Program-made: the position numbers and the translations under genes
In this document: one piece after another, positions 1-8,246 of the stretch
How the letters are laid out: each line of letters starts with the position of its first letter
How positions within the stretch are numbered: the first letter of the stretch is position 1
Notes under the pieces: generated by a model
Database searches by the model: none
What the model was told of the DNA's origin: nothing
The model's input: only the letters and a program-made list of their open reading frames with translations
Assembly: GCA_946480705.1 (NCBI GenBank)
Contig: CAMLLF010000023.1
Coordinates: 1-14,175 of the forward strand
Length of the DNA: 14,175 nucleotides
Source: an uncultured Lysobacteraceae bacterium
Lineage (GTDB): Bacteria > Pseudomonadota > Gammaproteobacteria > Xanthomonadales > Rhodanobacteraceae
Direction of reading: 5' to 3'

Positions 1-261
1 ACGGCAGCGACGTCGACCGTGGTGCACGGCAACTGATTTCGTGACAAGCGCCGACGCGCCGCGCAGGCGTGCCGGTGTCGCAAGGCCGTTCCGTGTGGAG
101 CGGTGGCGAAAGCCGCGGTCGATTCCAGGGGGGAACGCCGCGGCCTCGTCCGTCTTCTTCCAGGATGTACTCGGCAGGTGCGTCGCGCTCGGAGCGCGAC
201 GTACCGCGCCAGGGATCGATTGCAGGGATTCGCGCGGGCTTTCCACATTCACGAGGCAGCA
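1..261. other. Upstream flank and leader of the first secreted-protein gene
   Basis: No complete gene is supported here. Two plus-strand frames run in from the left edge and stop early: frame 1 ends at TGA 34-36 and frame 3 at TGA 42-44. Either could be the last few codons of a preceding gene, but the stretch is too short to decide. Frame 2 stays open to about 265 but its composition (Arg/Pro/Ala-rich) looks like a GC-rich shadow frame. From about 45 to 261 the DNA is best read as intergenic/leader sequence for the gene starting at 262, with a stable hairpin at 178-204 and a GAGG ribosome site at 252-255. Confidence 0.5.
178..204 (+). promoter_or_regulatory. Strong hairpin in the leader of the first secreted-protein gene
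   Basis: CGTCGCGCT (181-189) and AGCGCGACG (193-201) are perfect reverse complements around a 3-nt loop. The stem extends by GTG/TAC with one G-T wobble to 12 bp. It lies 57 nt before the start codon at 262. No T-tract follows, so it is not a standard intrinsic terminator. It could be a structured mRNA leader, a protein-binding dyad or the end of an upstream transcript. Confidence 0.45.
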
Positions 262-2319
262 ATGAACCTGCAATCGCGTAGTTTTGTACTCGCCCTGGCC
301 GTGGCCACGGCGTTTGCCGCGCCGCTCGCGTCGGCCGCATCCGGCCCGCAGCCGCAGCCGGTCGTGCAGCAGACCTGGACCGCACTCGGCGGCGACATCG
401 GCTTCATCTGGAACGTCGAACTGCTGCGCGACTACGGCATTGCGCCCGGAGGCGCCAGCGAAGGCGCGAGCACCGACAGCCGCGGCTTCGTATCCGTGCC
501 GCTGCGCGATCAGGGCGGCCTGAGCTTCGCCGTCACCACGACGAACTTCGATCACTTCACCTCGGGACGCCTCGCGCTGCGCGGCGGCTTCCGTCTGACG
601 TCGCCGGTCGGCGAGATTTCGCTCGTCGACGCGGTGCTCGTGCCGCGCGGCACGAAGTCGCAGATGCTCGACGTCGTCGACGCCTCGGGCAACAAGCTGT
701 TCTATCTCGATCGCCTGATGTACGCGATCGGCGAAGGCGGCCGCAGCATCGACGTGCAGACCATGGACCTGCGCGTGCACGCGGATCTCGCCCAGCGCCT
801 CGGCAAGCCCGAGATCACCGACTGGGTCGTCGCGCAGATGCGCATGAGCCTCGACGTCGTCGCGCAGAACGGCAACTACATCGAGATCGTCCAGGGCGAA
901 CCGGTGTGGCCGGGCACGATCGTGCCGGGCGTCACGCCGGAGGCGCGCTTCCAGGCCGACGTGTTCATGCTGAGTTTCCAGGGCCAGTATTCGCGCTGCA
1001 CACCGACCTGGCCCGCCGCGGGCGGCAGCTGCGACGGCCCCTCGGCGACGACCGACGGCTATGCGGTGTTCACGCCGTCCTCGACGCTGCGCAACAATGT
1101 GAACAATGGCGTTGCGGAAGCGACCGTCGCCGGCGATCCGAACGGCACGAGTTCGGCGATGTATACGGCGGATATCGCGTGGTATCGCAAGTTCACCGGC
1201 GCGCGTCCGCCCTACGACAACGACCAGCATCCGAACCTGATCTGGAACATCTATCGCATCGACGCGAACAACCGCATCGAGCAGATCGGCCGTTCCGGCG
1301 TGAAACACGCGTTCGTCACGACGAACAGCGGCTGTTCGTCGGGCCCGGGCAGCGGCGGCAGCACCGGCGCGATTCTCGGCCGCTCGTGTTCCGACACTTA
1401 CGGCACCGGCAACAACGACAGCAGCGGCGATCTCGGCCCACGCAATGAAATCATCCCTGCAACCGGCGAATGGGGCCGCTGCGGTTCGATCTTCGATCCG
1501 AACTGCGACCTCAGCGCCGACCCGAACGGCAACACCAGCTACAGCCAGCGCCTGATCACGCGCGAGTCGCAGATCACCGCCGGCGGTACGTACTACATGG
1601 AGTCGTGGTACCTCGTTCGCGAAGACATCAACATCTACAACACGATGGCTTCGCGTCCGGTCACGTTCAACTTCGGCAGCAGCTGGTCGCTGACCAACGG
1701 CACGCCGCAGCTGCTCGGCCCGGTCATCAACCGCTGGGTCAGCCCGACCACGGCGAATCCGAACGAGAAGAACGTCGAGATCGCGAGTCCGGAAGGCCAC
1801 ACGCGCGTCGCGGTCAAGGTCGTCGACCTCGGCGACGGTACCTGGCGCTACGACTACGCCGTGATGAACTTCGACTTCGCGCGCGCCGTGACCCAGGGCA
1901 CCGGCAAGTACAGCGACGACTCCGATCCGGCGCAGCGCTTCCGCGTGATCCACAACTTCGGCTTCGACAGCTTCAGCGTGCCGCTGCCGGCCGGCGTCAC
2001 GACGAGCGCGATCGAATTCAACGACGGCGAACTCGACGATACGAACAACTGGACCGGCGTCGCCGAAAACGGCGCGGTGACCTGGACCGCCCCGGCGAAT
2101 CCGTCGCCGCCGGCGTTGACGCCCGCCGTGCTGAATCCGCTGAACTGGGGCACGATGTTCCGCTTCTCGTTCATTGCGAACCAGGCACCGACCGCGGGCG
2201 ACATCGACCTGCACGTCGCCCAGACGGGCAAGCCGTCCTCGTACACCGCGACCGTGCTCGCACCGTCGGTGCCGTTCGTCGACGAGATCTTCGTGCACGA
2301 TTTCGAGCCGCAGGGGTGA
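262..2319 (+). CDS. Exported protein of unknown function, paralogue 1 (685 aa)
   Basis: The frame is open from 103, but ATG 262 is chosen: it has GAGG at 252-255 and starts a clean Sec signal peptide, with a hydrophobic core at residues 8-22 and probable cleavage after ASA at residue 25. The mature protein should be periplasmic, surface-bound or secreted. It has exactly six cysteines, all in the middle third (residues 246, 257, 358, 376, 407, 415), which fits three disulfides. Recognisable blocks are DNDQHPNLIWNIYR, IEQIGRSGVKHAF, SCSDTYG, LGPRNE and NPLNWGTMFRFSF. From memory, similar blocks occur in a large family of uncharacterised secreted proteins from planctomycetes and marine bacteria; I know no activity for it. 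The C-terminus ends IFVHDFEPQG, a short tail shared in form with the next gene. The downstream gene is a clear paralogue of nearly equal length. No enzyme motif is visible and function is unknown. Confidence 0.85.
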   Translation: MNLQSRSFVLALAVATAFAAPLASAASGPQPQPVVQQTWTALGGDIGFIWNVELLRDYGIAPGGASEGASTDSRGFVSVPLRDQGGLSFAVTTTNFDHFTSGRLALRGGFRLTSPVGEISLVDAVLVPRGTKSQMLDVVDASGNKLFYLDRLMYAIGEGGRSIDVQTMDLRVHADLAQRLGKPEITDWVVAQMRMSLDVVAQNGNYIEIVQGEPVWPGTIVPGVTPEARFQADVFMLSFQGQYSRCTPTWPAAGGSCDGPSATTDGYAVFTPSSTLRNNVNNGVAEATVAGDPNGTSSAMYTADIAWYRKFTGARPPYDNDQHPNLIWNIYRIDANNRIEQIGRSGVKHAFVTTNSGCSSGPGSGGSTGAILGRSCSDTYGTGNNDSSGDLGPRNEIIPATGEWGRCGSIFDPNCDLSADPNGNTSYSQRLITRESQITAGGTYYMESWYLVREDINIYNTMASRPVTFNFGSSWSLTNGTPQLLGPVINRWVSPTTANPNEKNVEIASPEGHTRVAVKVVDLGDGTWRYDYAVMNFDFARAVTQGTGKYSDDSDPAQRFRVIHNFGFDSFSVPLPAGVTTSAIEFNDGELDDTNNWTGVAENGAVTWTAPANPSPPALTPAVLNPLNWGTMFRFSFIANQAPTAGDIDLHVAQTGKPSSYTATVLAPSVPFVDEIFVHDFEPQG

Positions 2320-2327
2320 GGGGCGGA

Positions 2328-2354
2328 GAATCGGGCACGGGGAATCGGGAATCG
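2328..2354 (+). repeat. GAATCGGG short direct repeats after the first gene
   Basis: GAATCGGG occurs at 2328-2335 and 2342-2349, followed by a partial copy GAATCG at 2349-2354. It begins 8 nt after the stop codon of the first gene. From memory, short GGGAATCGGGAATC-like runs are common between genes in Xanthomonadales genomes, so this is probably a dispersed intergenic repeat rather than a gene-specific site. Confidence 0.4.
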
Positions 2355-2406
2355 TAAAACGCAAAGCGGGCCCCCAGGCTGCAAGGCGAAGCCCATCCCG
2401 CCCGGA

Positions 2407-2431
2407 CCCTCGCCGTGAAGGGGAGGGTTTT
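2407..2431 (+). terminator. Probable intrinsic terminator of the first secreted-protein gene
   Basis: CCCTCGCC (2407-2414) pairs with GGGGAGGG (2420-2427) with a single G-G mismatch around the loop GTGAA. TTTT follows directly at 2428-2431. The site is 88 nt past the stop at 2319 and 145 nt before the next start, so it would separate the two paralogous genes into independent transcripts. The T-tract is short, so termination may be incomplete. Confidence 0.5.
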
Positions 2432-2575
2432 CCAGACAACCAACCCGGCGACTCGCGGTACACACAGTGCTGCGGGTCGCCGTTTGCGTTCCAGTGCGGG
2501 ATTACCATTGGCTTCACTGCCGTCGCAACACGCGGCAGCCTTCCTCTTGATCGCGTCATCCAGGGAAATCCGATC

Positions 2576-4615
2576 ATGTTTTCGAAGTTCGTTCGCCTCG
2601 CTTTTCTGGCGCTCGTCGGTGCCGCGGCCGGCACCGCCGTCGCCGCTCCGCCGGCCGCGCCGGTCGAGCCGCAGGTCTGGACCGCGCTCGGCGGCGACCT
2701 CGGCTTCATCTGGAACGAAGACCTGCTCGCCGATCTCGGCGTCACGCTCGAGGAGCGTGCCGGACTCGGCCAGCCCGACCGCCGCGGTTTCGTCGCGGTC
2801 GACCTGCGCTCGCAGGGCGGACTGCAGTTCGCCGTCAACGCGCTGAACTTCGAGCGCTTCGTCGGCGGCCGGCTCGCGCTGCGTGGCGGCTTCCGCCTGA
2901 AGACCCCCGACGGTGCGCTGTCGCTGATCGACGCTGCGCTGCAGCCGCGCGCGAACGATCCGCTGACGCTCGAGCTCGTCGACGCGAACGGCAAGGCCTG
3001 GTTCTACATGGACCGGCTCATGTATGCGGTCAGCGACGACGGACGCCAGCTGCAGGTACGCACGATGGATCTGCGCATTCATGCCGATCTCGCGAGTCGG
3101 CTCGGCAGGCCGCAGGTCGCCGGCTGGGCGATCGCGCAGATGCGCATGCACCTCGACGTGGTTGCGCAGAACGGTACCTACATCGTGCGCGGCGGCGGTT
3201 CGCCGGTGTGGCCCAACACCGACGTGCCCGGCGTTCCGGGCGCCAAATACCAGGCCGACGTGTTCATGCTCGCGTTCGACGCGCAGTATTCGCGCTGCAC
3301 GCGCACGCTGGGCTGCAGCGGCACCTGCACCTGCGACGGCCCGGCCGGCGCGACCGACGGCCATGCGGTGTTCACGCCGTCGTCCACGCTGAGAAACAAC
3401 GTGAACAACGGAGCGGCTGCGGAAACCGTCACCGGCGATCCGCTCGGCACGAGCAGCGCGCTGTATTCGGCCGACGTCGCCTGGTGGGAGAAGTTCTCCG
3501 GCACGTTCCCGCCGTACGACAACGACCAGCATCCGAACCTGATCTGGAATCTCTACCGCACCGATGCGGAAGGCCGCATCGACCAGGTCGGCCGTTCCGG
3601 CGTCAAGCATGCGTTCCTGACGACGAACATCGGCTGTTCGTCGGGGCCGGGCAGCGGCGGCAGCAATTCGCAGATCCTCGGCCGTTCCTGCAGCGACACC
3701 TACGGCACGAGCAACAACGACAGCAACAGCGACCTCGGTCCGCGCAGCGAAATCGTGCCCAACGGCGACGCCTGGGCGCGCTGCGGCTCGATCTACGACC
3801 CGGACTGCAATCTGTCGGAAAACAGTTCCGGCAACACGAACTACAGCCAGCGCCTGATCGTGCGCGAATCGCAGCTCTCCGGCGGCACGTTCCGCTTCGA
3901 GTCGTGGTACATCGTCCGCGACGACATCGACATCTACAACACGATGGCCTCGCGGCCGGTCACGTTCAACTACAACGGCAGCGGCCCGTGGAGCATTTCC
4001 AACGGCACGCCGACGCGCCTGGGGCCGGCGATCAACCAGTGGGTGCCGGCGAACACCGCCGATCCGAACCAGCGCAACGTCGAGATCGCGAACGCGGAAG
4101 GTCACACGCGCGTCGCCGTGAAGGCGCGCGATCTCGGCAACGGCACCTGGCGCTACGACTACGCGGTCATGAACTTCGATTTCGCGCGCGCGTCGACGAC
4201 CGGCACCCCGGGCTACAGCGACGACGGCACGCCGGCGCAGCGTTTTCGCATCGTCCACAATTACGGCTACGACGCGTTCAGCCTGCCGCTGCCCGCCGGC
4301 GTCGTCGTCAGCGGCATCGAATTCAGCGACGGCGATCTCGACACGGCGAATGACTGGACCGTCGCCAACGGCGCCGGCAGCCTGAGCTGGACCGCGCCGG
4401 TCAACGCGTCGCCGGCACCCGGCGTGCCGGCCGTGCTGAATCCGCTGAACTGGGGCACGCTGTTCCGCTTCTCGTTCATCGCCAACAGCGCGCCGGTTGC
4501 GGCCGACATCGACCTGCATGTCGCGCAGTCCGGCTCGCCGGCGTCCTACGCGGCGACGGTGATCGCGCCGGCGGCGGTGCTGGCGGATCTGATTTTTGAG
4601 GACGATTTCGAGTGA
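2576..4615 (+). CDS. Exported protein of unknown function, paralogue 2 (679 aa)
   Basis: ATG 2576 is chosen over the longer open frame (from 2174) because AGGGA lies at 2562-2566 and the product then begins with a signal peptide: basic N-terminus, hydrophobic residues 8-22, AVA cleavage near residue 23. It aligns almost end to end with the preceding gene product; by eye well over half the residues match, and the central region (FTPSSTLRNNVNNG through LGPRSE) is the most conserved. It keeps the six central cysteines and adds two in the first cluster (the RCTRTLGCSGTCTC segment), eight in total. The C-terminus is ADLIFEDDFE, ending exactly on the DFE motif. No catalytic motif is recognised. It sits 256 bp after its paralogue, behind a probable terminator, and is followed by a convergent gene. 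Tandem duplication with divergence is the simplest explanation; function is unknown. Confidence 0.85.
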   Translation: MFSKFVRLAFLALVGAAAGTAVAAPPAAPVEPQVWTALGGDLGFIWNEDLLADLGVTLEERAGLGQPDRRGFVAVDLRSQGGLQFAVNALNFERFVGGRLALRGGFRLKTPDGALSLIDAALQPRANDPLTLELVDANGKAWFYMDRLMYAVSDDGRQLQVRTMDLRIHADLASRLGRPQVAGWAIAQMRMHLDVVAQNGTYIVRGGGSPVWPNTDVPGVPGAKYQADVFMLAFDAQYSRCTRTLGCSGTCTCDGPAGATDGHAVFTPSSTLRNNVNNGAAAETVTGDPLGTSSALYSADVAWWEKFSGTFPPYDNDQHPNLIWNLYRTDAEGRIDQVGRSGVKHAFLTTNIGCSSGPGSGGSNSQILGRSCSDTYGTSNNDSNSDLGPRSEIVPNGDAWARCGSIYDPDCNLSENSSGNTNYSQRLIVRESQLSGGTFRFESWYIVRDDIDIYNTMASRPVTFNYNGSGPWSISNGTPTRLGPAINQWVPANTADPNQRNVEIANAEGHTRVAVKARDLGNGTWRYDYAVMNFDFARASTTGTPGYSDDGTPAQRFRIVHNYGYDAFSLPLPAGVVVSGIEFSDGDLDTANDWTVANGAGSLSWTAPVNASPAPGVPAVLNPLNWGTLFRFSFIANSAPVAADIDLHVAQSGSPASYAATVIAPAAVLADLIFEDDFE

Positions 4616-4629
4616 GAGGCGGGTGATTG

Positions 4630-4705
4630 AGGAATGAGAGGCGAGGAGTCAGAAACGAGAGGTGGCCATCCGCGCTCGTTTTCTCGCTCCTCGCGACTCA
4701 TTCCT
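4630..4705. terminator. Large inverted repeat between convergent genes, probable bidirectional terminator
   Basis: The arm at 4630-4659 (starting AGGAATGAG) matches the reverse complement of 4675-4705 (ending CTCATTCCT) at about 26 of 30 positions, with a 15-nt loop. Matched blocks are AGGAATGAG, GCGAGGAG, AGAAA and CGAG. It begins 14 nt after the stop of the plus-strand gene and lies about 120 nt past the stop of the minus-strand acylase. A TTTT run occurs inside the right arm rather than after it, so the terminator role rests on position and stem strength. Further right, CGATACCG is duplicated in tandem (4770-4777, 4778-4785). No gene is seen in 4616-4824. Confidence 0.5.
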
Positions 4706-4824
4706 GCTTTCGCGCCCGAGCGATCGTCGCTGCTGCGGGGGTCGCTTCGTTCGGGGCTTGTCGTGGCGGCGATACCGCGATACCGCGGTTCGCCGCGCTC
4801 GCCGCGACCTACGTCGAGGCCGCA

Positions 4825-7203
4825 TCAATTCCGGCTTTCGTTGCGCGGTTCCAGCTGGAACCGATGGATCGCCACGCCGGGCAGCAGCGGTGTCGGCACG
4901 CCGTCGACCCAGTCCGTGTGGCCCGCACCGTGAAATGGCGACAGCGGGTGGCCGCTCTGGCCGCCGGGCATGTTCAGATAGCTCTGCGCCTCGAAGCCCG
5001 GCGATATCGCGAAGCGTTCCGACGCGCCGAAATCCAGGCGCTGCACACGCGGCATGTTGTGGTCGCCGGCCAGCGGATCGGCGGGCATGTCGAGAAAACG
5101 CGCGACGAAGCCGGGCAGGGCGCGCGACAGCGGATGACGCACACTGGCTTTGTTGCGTTCGCCCCAGGTCGCGCTGGCCATTTCCTTCTGCGCCTCGCCG
5201 GCCGCGGCGATCAGCAGCTCGTCCCAGTTTTTGTATTTCGGATCGAGCAGATGCGCCGGCCGCTGCTGGACCAGCGCCCAGACCGCCGCTTCGTAGCCCT
5301 GCGCAGACGGCATTTCGAAATCGCCGTACTTTGCGCGCACGAGTGCCGAAAACGGCGCGAGCGCGGCGGCGATCGTGCGCCGGCGGAATTCGCGGACGAG
5401 CGAGTAGTCGGCGGCGTCGGTCGCCGCACGGCCGCTCCAGCCCGCGCTGAGCCGGCGCGCGTCGGCGAGTCCGGCGTCGGTGGTGTCGGCGAGCGTCGCG
5501 GCGAGCAGTTGCTGCCAGCGCTGCAGAAACAGCGATCGGTCGTCGAGCTGGATCGCGAGCAGATCTTCCGGCGCGAAGCGTTCGCGCGCGCGCAGACCGT
5601 CGCGGATCTGCTGCTGGCGCGCGCCGAGGTCGTAGCCGCCGTCGCCCTGCAGCGCGAGCCAGTCGCCGTCGACGGTGCGCGCATTGGCGCTCCACAGGCG
5701 CGCGCCGTCGGGATCGAGCAATCGGGGGAACTCGGCGGGCTCGACCCAGCCCTGCCAGCCGACGCCGTCGCGGCTCCAGTCCGCCGGCAGGCTGGCGTCG
5801 TAGCCGGCGCGCCGCGGCATCGCATTGCCGGTCAACGTCCAGCCGATGTGGCCCTCGCGGTCGCCGACGACGAAGTTCTGCACCGGCATGCCGATCGTCG
5901 GCGCGAGCGCGAGCGCCTGCTGCACGGTCGTCGCGGTTTCCAATTGCAACAGGTTTAAATTGATGGAACGAGGGCGGTGCGCGGTCCAGGCCAGCGCCAG
6001 CGGCGTGCCGTCGACGTCGTGCGCCGTGATTGGTCCCCAGCGCGTTTCGTCGACGAGCAGCGTTTCATGCGGTTCGCCGCCGACTTCGATGACCTCGGCG
6101 TGCCGCACGATTTTTTCCCAGCCTTCCGGCGTGCGATAGCGCGTCTCGTCGGCCGGGTCGCGCTCGACGCGGACCCAGTCGAGCCAGTCGCCGTAGCTGT
6201 TGGTGTAGCCCCAGGCGATATGGCCGTTGGAGCCCGCGAGCAGCGCCGGCGCGCCGGGCAGGGTGAGCCCGTTGAGGTCGATCATGCGCGTCGGGTCGGC
6301 GGGATCGGGATAGCGCAGCCGCGCGCGAAACCAGATGTTCGGCACGCGCAGGTTCAGATGCATGTCGTCGGCGACGATGGCCGCGCCGTTTTGCGTCAAT
6401 GCGCCGCCGACGGCGAAGTTGTTGCTGCCGGGGCGCCGTCCGTCGTCTTCGGGCGCGAGCGTCGCGTAGCGCGGATAGTCCGCGGGCAGACCGGCCCGCG
6501 CGAGATCGAACACGCCCGCGTCGGGCGGCGGTACCGGCGGCATCGCCTCGCCGCGCAGCGGGGCATCCCAGCTCGATCCCGGCTGCACGAGAAACCGGAA
6601 CACGGGATCGGGCACCTGCTGCTTGAGCCGGGCGAGGTTGAGTTCGCGCACGTTCGCGCCGTCGCCGTTGAGATCAAAGAACATGGCATAGATCGCGAGC
6701 ACGCTGTCCTCGCTGCTCCAGGCGCGCGGTTCGCGGCGCAGCAGCAGGTATTCCCAGGGCCGCACGGCCAACGCACCGAGTCCGTGGTTGACGCCGTCGC
6801 GATAGGCGTCGAGCAGCGCGCGCTGCTCGGCCGGCAGCGCGGCCACCGCGGCCGTCGCGCGGCTGCGGAAACGATGCTGCCGGTGGCGCCGGTCCAGCGG
6901 CAGCGCGAGCTTGCCGAACAGCTCGGCGAGTTCGCCCGCGCCGGCGCGGCGCAGCAGGTCCATCTGGAAATAGCGTTCCTGCGCGTGGACGAAGCCAAGG
7001 CCATAGGCGAGGTCGCGACGGTTCGACGCCAGCACCGTCGCCGTGCCCAGCGCGTCGCGCTCGACGAGCACCGTCTTCGTCACGCCGGCGGTCTGTGCGC
7101 CCTCGAGTTGCGCGAGGCTGCCCCAGAGCAGCAGGAACACGGCGAGGACCGCGACGAACAGCAGCAGGATCGCGTACTTGATGAAGCGGCGCAGCAGGCG
7201 CAT
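4825..7203 (-). CDS. Penicillin-acylase-family Ntn hydrolase, membrane anchored
   Basis: 792 aa, normal length for the family. These enzymes cleave amide bonds (beta-lactam side chains, N-acyl-homoserine lactones or other acyl amides) after autoprocessing that exposes an N-terminal Ser. ATG 7203 is chosen over in-frame starts at 7251 and 7314 because AGGA precedes it and the product starts MRLLRRF followed by one hydrophobic helix (about residues 9-28). That helix is probably an uncleaved anchor with the enzyme in the periplasm. Family blocks: LAYGLGFVHAQERYFQMD (about 65-82), LLRRAGAGELAELFG (about 83-97), the processing site GSNNFAVGG with nucleophile Ser260, DDMHL (279-283), GSNGHIAWGYTN (324-335), and the C-terminal SERFAISPG and MPGGQSGHPLSP segments. 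Nothing is truncated. It follows the LysR gene by 52 bp on the same strand, so cotranscription is likely. The substrate cannot be told from sequence alone; quorum-signal acylase is one option. Confidence 0.93.
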   Translation of the reverse strand: MRLLRRFIKYAILLLFVAVLAVFLLLWGSLAQLEGAQTAGVTKTVLVERDALGTATVLASNRRDLAYGLGFVHAQERYFQMDLLRRAGAGELAELFGKLALPLDRRHRQHRFRSRATAAVAALPAEQRALLDAYRDGVNHGLGALAVRPWEYLLLRREPRAWSSEDSVLAIYAMFFDLNGDGANVRELNLARLKQQVPDPVFRFLVQPGSSWDAPLRGEAMPPVPPPDAGVFDLARAGLPADYPRYATLAPEDDGRRPGSNNFAVGGALTQNGAAIVADDMHLNLRVPNIWFRARLRYPDPADPTRMIDLNGLTLPGAPALLAGSNGHIAWGYTNSYGDWLDWVRVERDPADETRYRTPEGWEKIVRHAEVIEVGGEPHETLLVDETRWGPITAHDVDGTPLALAWTAHRPRSINLNLLQLETATTVQQALALAPTIGMPVQNFVVGDREGHIGWTLTGNAMPRRAGYDASLPADWSRDGVGWQGWVEPAEFPRLLDPDGARLWSANARTVDGDWLALQGDGGYDLGARQQQIRDGLRARERFAPEDLLAIQLDDRSLFLQRWQQLLAATLADTTDAGLADARRLSAGWSGRAATDAADYSLVREFRRRTIAAALAPFSALVRAKYGDFEMPSAQGYEAAVWALVQQRPAHLLDPKYKNWDELLIAAAGEAQKEMASATWGERNKASVRHPLSRALPGFVARFLDMPADPLAGDHNMPRVQRLDFGASERFAISPGFEAQSYLNMPGGQSGHPLSPFHGAGHTDWVDGVPTPLLPGVAIHRFQLEPRNESRN

Positions 7204-7255
7204 GCGTGGATTTCCTGGTCGGATGGCGGCGCGGACGCCGCACGAGTTCATCGGA

Positions 7256-8212
7256 TCATTGCTGTTCGCGTTGACGCTGGCGCGACTGCGCGGCGACGAG
7301 CGCGTCGTCGGCAACGGCCGCTTCGAGTTCGACGCCGAGCCGGTTCGTGCGCAGCAGCGGCGGACAGCGCGTCAGCAGCGTCTCGACGACGGCCTGCTGC
7401 AGACGCGTGTAGTACGGCTGATGGTGATAGTGCAGGAACACCGGCACGTCGATCGGCTTGAAGCCCGGCACGACGCGCACGGGCATCGACGGATCGAGCA
7501 GATGCACCGGCACGACGGCGCGGCCGACGCCTTCCGCCACGGCGTCCATCAGGCCGTAGATGTCGTCGAAATAGGCGCGCTCCATGCGCGGCACGGTCGA
7601 GCCCGTCTGACTCAGGAAATATTTTTCGGTGAAGTTGTCGCGCGGGTCGTGGTCGATGTAGCAGGCATCGCGGCCGGTGTACTTCGACGACTCGATGAGC
7701 ACGTCGCGTTCAATGCCGATCTGCACGTTCTCGATGCCGGCGCGTTCGCATTCGGACAGGCTGACGCAGAAATCGACCTTGCCGGCGATCAGCATCTCGT
7801 GCAGTTCCTCGACTTCGGCCTTGAGCGCATGGCAGGACAGCTTCGGATTGCCGCGCAGCAGATAGCCCAGCGCCGGCAGCACGATCGAACGCAGCGCGGA
7901 AGAGAACGTGACGATGCGAAAGAATCCGGCGAGCTGGCCGGTCCTTTCGCCGACGAGGCTCGCGAGCAGTTCGGTTTCCTGGTGCTCGAGCGCGGCGCCG
8001 TAGCGCTGCAGGGTGCGGCCGGTCTCGGTCAGTTCCAGCGAGCCGTACTGGCGGATCAGCAGGGCCTGGCCGAGCAGCGATTCGAGATTCTGGATGCGCT
8101 TGGTCAGCGCGGGCTGGGTGATGTGGAGCAGGTCTGCCGCGCGCGAGAAATTGAGCTCGCGCGCCAGCACGAGAAACGATTCCAGCAGTGGCGAGGACAG
8201 CGGAAGCCGCAT
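7256..8212 (-). CDS. LysR-type transcriptional regulator
   Basis: 318 aa from ATG 8212. The frame continues to a GTG at 8245, but neither start has a convincing ribosome site. 8212 gives the usual short N-terminus (MRLPLSSPLLESF) before the LysR winged helix-turn-helix (about residues 8-66: LNFSRAADLLHITQPALTKRIQNLE, then LTETGRTL). It also leaves the palindrome at 8247-8261 outside the gene. The rest is a type 2 periplasmic-binding-like effector domain (about 90-290), including VDFCVSL and MDAVAEGVGRAVVP. The last 30 or so residues are a charged, Gln/Arg-rich extension (ending SRQRQREQQ) beyond the normal domain. The acylase gene lies 52 bp downstream on the same strand, so it is the natural target and operon partner. 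The sigma factor gene is divergent across a 134-bp spacer. The ligand is unknown. Confidence 0.92.
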   Translation of the reverse strand: MRLPLSSPLLESFLVLARELNFSRAADLLHITQPALTKRIQNLESLLGQALLIRQYGSLELTETGRTLQRYGAALEHQETELLASLVGERTGQLAGFFRIVTFSSALRSIVLPALGYLLRGNPKLSCHALKAEVEELHEMLIAGKVDFCVSLSECERAGIENVQIGIERDVLIESSKYTGRDACYIDHDPRDNFTEKYFLSQTGSTVPRMERAYFDDIYGLMDAVAEGVGRAVVPVHLLDPSMPVRVVPGFKPIDVPVFLHYHHQPYYTRLQQAVVETLLTRCPPLLRTNRLGVELEAAVADDALVAAQSRQRQREQQ

Positions 8213-8246
8213 CGGTTGGCAGTCGGTGCATGAACTTCCGCACACT

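Noticed and set aside
2517..2538. CTGCCG/CGGCAG stem upstream of the second secreted-protein gene
   Set aside because: Only 6 bp with a 10-nt loop in GC-rich DNA; too likely by chance to call.
2171..4519. Long minus-strand open frame (782 codons) opposite the second secreted-protein gene
   Set aside because: Low-complexity Arg/Ala/Val composition with no motif; the plus-strand paralogue explains the DNA.
4627..7461. Plus-strand open frames opposite the acylase gene
   Set aside because: No motifs and Arg/Ala-rich; the minus-strand acylase blocks account for the region.
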